From NCBI GenBank assembly GCA_027031145.1, contig JALVEG010000345.1, positions 1 through 27,322 of the forward strand: DNA of 27,322 nt, read 5' to 3'. The translations under genes were made by a program, and so were the position numbers. Below, piece after piece: positions 15,389 through 25,000 of the stretch (position 1 is the first letter of the stretch; each line of letters begins with the position of its first letter). Under the pieces are notes generated by a model. It saw only the letters and a program-made list of their open reading frames with translations, did not search any database and was not told where the DNA came from. The DNA comes from Saprospiraceae bacterium (lineage in GTDB: Bacteria > Bacteroidota > Bacteroidia > Chitinophagales > Saprospiraceae).

Positions 15389-15755
15389 AAATCATCGGCT
15401 GGAGATTTTTAATGGATCATTGCAGATAATCCTGTCTATAAAATTTTTAAAAAGCAAACACGAGTATTAGCTTTATATTTTACCCTTTTATCCTCTAACC
15501 TGAACAAACCTAAACCCAAAGGAAAAAATAATAATGTCGTCCCGATGGGACTTTTAATGTTTTTTGTACTCTTTTCTACCATAATTCCGTCCCTAACGGG
15601 ACTTTTTAACACAATTTAATTCATAAACTCTTGTGAATAAGTACAATAAAATCGGGAATAAGATCCTTAGGGAGAATAAATCTGTAATGCGATAAAATGA
15701 AATACACCTGATATTTTGTCAGGGATCATCGTTAGATAATCCTGTCGGGGTATGG
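15389..15755. repeat. decayed copies of the 84-base unit
   Basis: GGATCATTGCAGATAATCC (15414-15432) followed by TGTC, A/T-rich sequence, AAAAAGCAAACACG and TTAGCTTTATATTTTAC is a recognisable fifth copy. GGATCATCGTTAGATAATCC (15722-15741) followed by TGTCGGGG is a sixth fragment. Between them lie the paired GTCCC hairpins described separately. The tail, to about 15900, is AT-rich with no gene that I can see. Confidence 0.6.
15539..15602. repeat. paired GTCCC...GGGACTTTT hairpins, 50 bases apart
   Basis: GTCCC-GAT-GGGAC at 15539-15551 and GTCCC-TAAC-GGGAC at 15589-15602, each followed by TTTT(T). The text between includes TTTTCTACCATAATTCC. This doublet resembles a widespread Bacteroidota intergenic repeat (recalled). 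Each hairpin with its T tract could also act as a weak terminator. Confidence 0.55.
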
Positions 15756-15902
15756 CAGAAACTCCTATTGTAAAGATTTTGGAAACATTCTTATAAATTC
15801 TGGCAGATAATGAAAATTTATAAATGCTGGTTTTACACATTAAGATAAATGTTAAAGTTTAAAAAAATGCTGCATAAATTTTTATATATTAAAAATAATT
15901 TA

Positions 15903-15939
15903 TATATTTGCGCATAGAATGCTATGGAAAAATAGCATT
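15903..15939 (+). promoter_or_regulatory. -7 box and leader hairpin for the giant surface protein gene
   Basis: TATATTTG at 15903-15910 matches TAnnTTTG; no clear TTG -33 is seen. Immediately after it, AATGCTAT (15918-15925) and ATAGCATT (15932-15939) form an eight-base hairpin that would lie at the start of a leader of about 130 bases. A leader that long is unusual here, since the other genes have leaders of about 50 bases or less. Confidence 0.5.
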
Positions 15940-16048
15940 TATGAATTTTCCCAAATTCTTTCAGTAAACAATAGTTGTTAGTAAAATGATATATGCATAT
16001 TGTATATCAATAGCATATATATATAAATAAAACTCAACTAAGGTCAAA

Positions 16049-19000
16049 ATGAGAGAACTAAATTATCTAAAAGAGATTAAATCAAGGAAAGCTTATTTTA
16101 TATCTTTGATTAAAATTTTTATTCCGTTTGTATTAATTTTTTACAATTTTAATGCTTTAAGTCAGTGTCAGGCAAATTCAGGTGAAATTTCGGGTACTGT
16201 TTTTAAAGATATTAATTTTAATAATATTTGGGATGTAAATGACGAGCCTTTAGAAGGTATAAAGGTATCGGTTTTTGATAACCATCAGCAAATTTTGGGA
16301 GAATATATTACTCAGAATGATGGGAAATATATTTTTTCCGGTTTGGCAGATGGTGTGAAATATAGAATTGAATTTAGTTATCCGGATGATTTGTTTTTAG
16401 TTTCAGGGTACAGAAATGTTATTTTTGCCCAGGCTCCCGGATGTAATGTAGATTTATTACTTCACAGGCCGGTGGAATATACATATGATAATCCCGAATT
16501 GGCACTTTCCATGTTCTTGCAGGGTAAGATTACCCAATACAGGGAAAATCCGGTTTTGTTATCATTTGATTCAAATTATAATTCAACAAGTGGAGTTGAA
16601 AAAATAGCTTCCAAAGGTGATATCGGTTCTGTTTGGGGTGTTGCATTTATGAAAACAACCCAACAGTTATTCAGTTCGGCTTTTGTTAAACAATATGCTT
16701 TTTTAGGACCGGCAGGATTAGGTGCAATATACTCAACTCAAAGAACGGTTGACGGTTGGAAAACTTCATTGTTTGTTGATCTGTCTGCTCAGGGTATTGA
16801 TCTTGGCACCTTGATAACAAACGATGCTAAAAATTGTGATTACGGTTCTCAGGTTGGGAAAATTGGTATCGGGGCTATTGCTTTATCTGATGATGAAAAG
16901 TATCTTTATGCAGTAAATATATATAAAAATGAGCTGATTAAAATTCCGACAGATAAAAGCAAATTTGATGAAATAGAAGAAATACCGGTTCCAAATCCTC
17001 AGTGTGTTGGCGGGAATATGCATACATTTGCATTAAAACATTATAAGAATAAACTATATGTAGGAGTAACATGTGGAGCTGAAATTTCAAGAAAGGAAAT
17101 CAATAGTACAATAACGGTTTATGAATATGATCCTGTATATAATATTTTTGGAGAAATATTTTCTACAAATTATTCAAAAGGATATTTGCATGATGAACCA
17201 TCCTATGATGTAAAAACACAACATTGGATTACTGATATAGATTTTACTGATGAAGGGAACATGATCATCATTCTTAATGACAGAACAGGACACAGGTATT
17301 GCAATCCGGTAAATAGCCGTTTAGATACTCAAAACGGGGATGTGCTTTTAGTTTGGAACAATAACGGGACTTGGGAATTGGAGAACAATGGTTATGCAGG
17401 TATTTATACCGGATCGGGAGTCGGTAATGGGGAAGGTCCCGGTGGAGGCGAATTTTTCGGTTATGATTTTTGGCCTACCAATCCTGCACTTCACCCTGAA
17501 ACAACTACAGGTAGTGCATTTGCTTTGGCGGGGACAGGTGAGGTTATTGTGCCATGTTATGACCCTGAAGCAAAAGCATATTCCGGTGGAGTGAGAAGTT
17601 TTAATACATCAAATGGAAATTTGAATTCAGTTCTTTCTGTTTATACTCATACGACATTTCCTCAAATGGGTAAGGCTTCCGGATTTGGTGATTTGGACGC
17701 TATTTATGATCCATTACCTTTGGAAATAGGTGATTATATCTGGTTTGACAAGGATAAAGACGGAGTTCAGGATCCTGATGAAGAAGGGATATCCGGTATT
17801 TCAATTTCTCTTTATGATGATAATTGCAATAAAGTAGGTTCAACAGTTTCTGATAAAGATGGCTATTATCTATTTGATAATACAAATGTTGATTTGAATA
17901 ATGACGGAAATTTTGAAAGCCCTGATATTTTGCAAAAATATTATGTGGTAATTGATGATAATAGATTTGTTGATGATAAATTGACTAAGGGTAGTAAAGA
18001 TTATTATCTGACTGTGTTGAATAAAGGTTCCGGAACAAATAGAGATAATAATGACAGTGATGCATCTGTTGCAAGAAATATATGTGGTGCATTTGAAGGG
18101 AAACCTTATGTAGAAGTATTCACTAAAAGTTCGGGGCAAAATCTATATAATGCTGATTTTGGATTTGCAGAAAGCAAAATATTTGATTTGGCACTGCGAA
18201 AAATTAATATTAGCAATAAAACCGTACATTACGGAGATATTGTTACTTTCAAGATAACAGTATTTAATCAGGGAAATGTTCCTGCTCACGATATCGTTGT
18301 ATCGGATTATTTGAATACAGGTTTTGATGTTGAATCCGTACAAAACCCTGAGTGGATAATTTCTGCAGGAGAAAATATTGCCAGGTACCGGTATCCCTCA
18401 ACTCTTATGCCGGGTAGTAGCTTTGATGTATTTATAAAAATGAAAGTGAAGGCTGATGTCAAATTGGAGGATTTGGTAAATTATGCGGAGATCAGTTCAG
18501 CTCTTGACCCTGATGGTAATCCTGGAAATGATGTGGATTCTGTTATGGATGAAGATCCTAATAATGATATTGGAGGAATGCCCAATTACTTAGGGAATAA
18601 TTCTGTTTTGATTACAGATGATATGATTGATGATGATGGAACCATTGACGAAGATGACCATGATCCGGCTGTTGTTAATATATTGGATTTGGCATTGCAA
18701 AAAGTTATTATAAACCAGAATACTGTATTTACAGTTGGTGATACAATCACGTTTGGGTTCAATATTTTTAATCAGGGAAATGTTATTGCTTCAAGTTATG
18801 ATATTGTTGATTATTTGCCGGATAATTTGATATTTGATTCAAAATTGAATCCGGGATGGATTAAAAATTCCGATACTACTGCAATTTTTGAAGTTCTTGA
18901 AGAATTGCCACCATTTAGTAAAAAGCAAATTCAAATAAAATTGATAATAGATCCTAATTCAAAAGGAGATGAGATATTAAATTTTGGAGAGATAAGTAAT

Positions 19001-22000
19001 GAAAAAACACAGGATGAAGATAGTCCCAAAGATTATGATTCTGTTCCGAATCAGATAAGAACAGATGATTCCGGAGGTAATCCCGGAACAAGTACCGATA
19101 ATCAGGTTAACAGTTCACCAATGTCCAATGTTCCTGATGAAGATGATCAGGATGTTGCATCTATTATCATAACAAATTTTGATCTGGCTTTAACAAAAAA
19201 AGCATTGAATCATAATATTAAGAAAGGTGACGATGTAGAATATGAGATTGAAGTATTTAACCAAGGTGCTATTACAGCTGATAAAATAACATTGGTTGAT
19301 TATCTTGATACAGGATTTGTGTTGAATGATCCTGCATGGGCATATTACAGTAATGATAATTCCAAAGTGGAAACATTGCTATCGGTTGGAAATGGGAAAT
19401 TGCCACCTCAGGGATTATTACCGGGAAAGTCCGTGAAAATAAAAATCAAGTTACATTTGGACGACGTTGCTGATAATGTGGACTTTTTAGTTAATGAAGT
19501 AGAGATAAAATCAGCTTTTGATATTTCGGGGAATAATCTGGGAATATATGATAAAGATTCTACTCCCGATGATATAAAAGGCAATGATGCTAAAGGAAAT
19601 GATAACCAACTGGATGGGGATGGTACAAATGATGAAGATGATAATGACTGGGCAAAAGTATTTGTGAGGTCACGTATTATATTTGATCCTTGTGTATGTC
19701 TGAATAATGCAACGGAAGAAGGAGACGGACAATTTGTAATCAGTATTTCTATTGTATCACCTTCGGGTGAAAACTGGGTTATTGATTCTATTTACAGATT
19801 TTATGATATGGCAAGTCCTGCACCTCCGGCTCCTCCGGTAGAATATGCTTTAGGGACAGTAGTGCCTGAAACAATTAATGATCCGAAACCGGGGTTGAGT
19901 ACTTATACTATTCAGGGAAAACAAATAGATGGAATTGCTTATTACGTTAGATTTAAAAATAATCTTGGAGATACTCAATTTATAGATCTTTCTTCCGGTG
20001 TTTGTTCTTATGATAATATAGTGGTTGACGGACCTACAGGAACCTGTATGAATACTACACATGATTATTCTATACAAAATCCTGATCCGAATGCTACATA
20101 TACCTGGACATTACCGAATGGTGGTGGAAATATAACAGGTTCCAATGTAGGAAATAAAGTTACAATTGATTGGGGTAATGTCAATGGAGAATATGAAGTA
20201 AATATTTCAGCATCCGGTATGGATATTTGTATGTCTCCAAAGACACTTAATGTGAAAGTAGGTAATTCAACGGGTTCATTGGCTTTGGATGATTATGTGG
20301 TCGGAAGTGTTGATATGAATTGTGAGCTTAAGGTGACTCCTGATGTTGTTATTGCAACTCCTGTTGACCCAAGCACTCCGTTTAAAGTGATAATAATTGA
20401 TCCTGAAGGAAATATTCTGCCTGACAATGTGATTACTTCAGAATATATCGGTATGGATATGATGGTGAAAGTGATAGATCAATGCAGCGGTCAACAAGGA
20501 ATGTCGATTGTAAAAGCTATTGATAAGCAAAAACCGGAATTGGATTGTGTTGATGCAACAGTGGATTGTGATTTGATGGGTGAATATCCCGGGCCTGAAG
20601 TTACGGATAATTGTGATAGTGATCCTGAAGTGATTTTTACAAATGAAACTGTGGATTATCAGGATTGTACGTCAGGATTTACCAAGATAATAACAAGGAG
20701 TTATGTAGCTATAGATAAATATGGAAATATGTCGGATCCGTGTATTCAACATATTAATGTAAACAGATTGAATAAAAATGAAGTAGTATTCCCTGATAAT
20801 TATTTGATTGCGGATAATACTGCATTGACTTGCAATACCTATGCTGTAAATGATGAAGGAAATCCTGACCCGTCTGTGACAGGTACACCCCATTATCATG
20901 GTAAGGATCTCTTTACTATTTGCAATAATAATTTTTGCGAAACAACAGTCGGTTACAATGATTTTGTACTAACCGATAATGGTTGTGAAAAAATAATAAA
21001 ACGAACATGGTATGTTTTTGAAAATTGTGAGGATATTACATTCAATAATATTATTTCCTATATTCAGACTATTGAAATTCATGATTTAATACCTCCGATA
21101 CCCACAGCTCCTGATAATCTGGTTGTTACAACTAATGGTTGGGATTGTAATGCTGATGTTTTATTGCCGGTATTAGAAATTGAAGATAATTGTTCGACTC
21201 AATTTAAAGTTGATATGATTTATCCGGGAGGAATGAAAGAAAATTCTAATGGAGGATTGATAAGTTTGCCTGTTGGAATTCATCATGTTATCTATAATAT
21301 TTATGATCAATGCGATAATCTTTCACAACTTGATTTGACGGTAACAGTGCTTGATAAAACAGCTCCTGTAGCAGTATGTCAATCAAATACGACAGTGTCA
21401 TTAAACTCATTTGGAGAAGCAGATGCTCCTGCATTATCCTTTGATTCCGGAAGTTATGATGATTGCGGGGTTGCAGGAATTGAAGTTCGTCGAATGTTTA
21501 ATGATGATTTTGGATCAACGGTGCATTTTGATTGCAAAGATTTAGATAGTACTTCTATTATGGTTGTTTTGAGAGCAACGGATTATGAAGGAAACTGGAA
21601 TGAATGTATGGTTGCAGTAAATGTCCAGCACAAATATCCTCCGCAAATCACTTGTCCTGATGATATGCAGGTAGAATGTGATTTTCCGTATGAAGCCGAT
21701 AGTTTGGCAAAATATTTTGGCAATGCTTCGGCTACTGATGTTTGCGGTATTACTTTAGAAGAAGAGGATCCCGCGTTTAGGTTTACTCAATGTGGTACAG
21801 GATATATTAAAAGGCATTTTATCGCTACAGGAAGAGGAGGGTTGCAGAGAGATTGTTACCAGCGAATTGATTTTGAAAATTCAAATCCTTTTAGCGATAA
21901 TGATATAACATGGCCGGAAGCAGAACAATCTACAAGTGATTGTGGAACGGATCATTTGTCACCCGATTATTTCGGATGGCCTGTTTTAAATGAAGATCAA

Positions 22001-25000
22001 TGTGATCTTGTTTCGATGAATTATTCAGATCAAACATTTTTTGGTATTCAAGATTCAGCCTGCTATACAATAGTGCGTTCTTGGACAGTATTGGATGAAT
22101 GTCAAAAAGTGAATGGAAAATTTAAAACATGGCATTTTGATCAATTGATTCATGTTGATAATAATATTGATCCTTTTATTGAGCCTCTTGTTGATGTGGA
22201 TACATGTACTTATGATACAGCGTGTCAATCTGGATTTGTTACTCTTGAAGCAATTGGGTCAGATGATTGTACTGCTGCTGATGATTTGCAGTGGACTTAT
22301 AAAATAGATTTGAATAATGACGGTACATTTGATACAATAGTTTATCAGGTTGGAGGAAAAGCTATAGCAAGTGGAACTTATCCTATAGGAACACACAGTA
22401 TATTATGGCAGGTTGAAGACAGATGTGGAAATTTATTTGTCAGATCTCAACTGTTTACTATAAAAAATTGTAAAAAACCAACGGCAATTTGTAAAGATAA
22501 ACTAGTTGTTGAGTTAGGACCTGAAGTTGAAAACGGCGATACTATTGCAGTAGCTGATATTTTGGCAAAACTTTTTGACGGAGGTAGTTATCATAGCTGT
22601 GGTTATCCTTTAAAATATAGTTTTAGCCTTGATGTTACTGATACTATTTTGTACCTGGATTGTTCCTGGGTTCGTCAGGAAGAACATAATATCACACTCT
22701 ATGTAACAGATATATTTGGAAATGTAGATCAGTGCAATACTCATATGACTGTTCAGGATAATTTTTATATTTGCAATCCATTTGATAGATGTATTAGTTA
22801 TCCTTTGGATTCGGTTGTTGTAGAATCCTGCAATCCCGATTTGGATCCCGGTCATGGTATTTTAGATAGTTTGATTGTTGATAATTCTTGTGGTTGTAAT
22901 GATTACGATATAAATTATTCTGATACGGATGTTAGTGACGGAACAAATACTTGTCAAACTATAAAAAGAGAATGGAGTGTGGATTTCAACTGCATTGATT
23001 TGGATACAACAATCTATTTTGTTCAGACTATAGTAGTTAAAAATCATAAAACACCTGATTTGATTTGTAGTGCGGATATTATTGTTGATGCAAGCTCGTC
23101 TTGTGATACTTATGTTTCCATTCCTTCTCCATCTTATGATGATGGTGGATGCAATACGGGACTGACTTTGATAAATGATTCTCCTTATGCGGATCTTCAG
23201 GGAGGAGATGCAAGTGGAACTTATCCGGAAGGGACGACAACGGTTACATTTACTTTGACTGATGATTGTGGTAATATGTCACAGTGCAGTTTAAATGTGA
23301 CAGTTATAGATAATTCGGATCCGGTTTGTGTTTCCAATGATACGATTGTTGCATTGGGAGGAGATGGTACAGTGCAGATCGATGGAAGTTTTGTCGCTTC
23401 GGGTTCAACGGATAATTGTGGTATATTATCAATAAGTGTAGATCCTAATAGTTTTAATTGTGATGACATAGGAGATAATATTGTCAATATAGTAGTGACT
23501 GATAATAGTGGTAATCAAAGTATATGCTCTGCTACAGTATCGATTATTGATACTCTTACACAATTATGTAATGCTCAGGATGCTACTATTTATCTTGATG
23601 ACAATGGTGAGGTTGTATTAGATCCTGAGGATATATATGCAGGTTCAGGTGGCTGTGGCGGTTCAAGTGATGTTTCGTTGGTAGCAGAACCTGATACTTT
23701 TAATTGTGATGATATCGGCGAAAATACGGTGCAACTTATTGTTACGGACAATACAACAGGTATTAGTGATACCTGTGGGGCAATTGTAACGGTTTTAGAT
23801 ACAACAGCACCACAATGTCTGGTTCAAAATACAACTGTTTATATTGATGAAAACGGAGAAATTTCCATAGATTTTGCAGATATAGATAATGGAAGTAATG
23901 ATCAATGCGGAGTGATAACAAGTACAGAACTGAGCGATTCTTCATTTGATTGCAATGATATCGGAAGTGCACAAACAGTAGTTGTGACTCTGACGGATCC
24001 GAGTAATAATGCTTCTACGTGTGAAGCAGAGATAACCGTATTGGATACGATCTCTCCGATTTGTCAATCAGTAGATACTACTGTTTATTTGGATTCACAA
24101 GGTATGGCGACAATATCAGGAAATGATGTGGGATATGAATCTACGGATAATTGTGGTATATTGTCAATAAGCGTTGATCCTGATAGTTTTAATTGTAATG
24201 ATTTAGGAGATAATATTGTTAATATAGAAGTAACTGATAACAGTGGTAATCAAAGTACTTGCTCGGCTACAGTAACTGTCATTGATACATTTACTCAATT
24301 GTGCAATGCTCAGGATGCCACTATTTATCTTGATGACAATGGTGAGGTTGTATTAGATCCTGAGGATATATATGCAGGTTCAGGTGGCTGTGGCGGTTCA
24401 AATGATGTTTCGTTGGTAGCAGAACCCGATACTTTTTATTGTGATGATATCGGCGAAAATACGGTGCAACTTATTGTTACAGACAATACAACAGGTATTA
24501 GCGATACCTGTGAATCAATTGTAACGGTTTTAGATACAATAGCACCACAATGTCTGGTTCAAAATGCCACTGTTTATATTGACGAAAACGGAGAAGTTTC
24601 CATAGATTTTGCAGATATAGATAATGGAAGTAATGATCAATGCGGAGTGATTTCAAGTACAGAACTGAGCGATTCTTCATTTGATTGCAATGATACCGGA
24701 AATACACAAACAGTAGTTGTGACTCTGACGGATCCGAGTAATAATACTTCTACGTGTGAAGCAGAGATAACCGTATTGGATACTATCTCTCCGGTTTGTC
24801 AGACTGTGGATACTATTACCGTATATTTGGATTCAACAGGTATGGCTGTAATAACTGGAAATGATGTAGATGCCGGTTCATCAGATAATTGTGGTATTGA
24901 TAATATAATGGTAGATCCCGACACAGTGTTCTGTTCTGATGCTGGAGAGAATATTTTAAATATTACGGTCACGGACAATAGCGATAATCAGAGTTTCTGT

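Noticed and set aside
15900..16048. Riboswitch in the long leader of the giant gene
   Set aside because: Only one simple eight-base hairpin is visible and no conserved aptamer core could be recognised.
23763..24707. Two nearly identical minus-strand frames 735 bases apart in the giant gene
   Set aside because: They are antisense shadows of the super-repeat; their spacing simply confirms the 735-base period.
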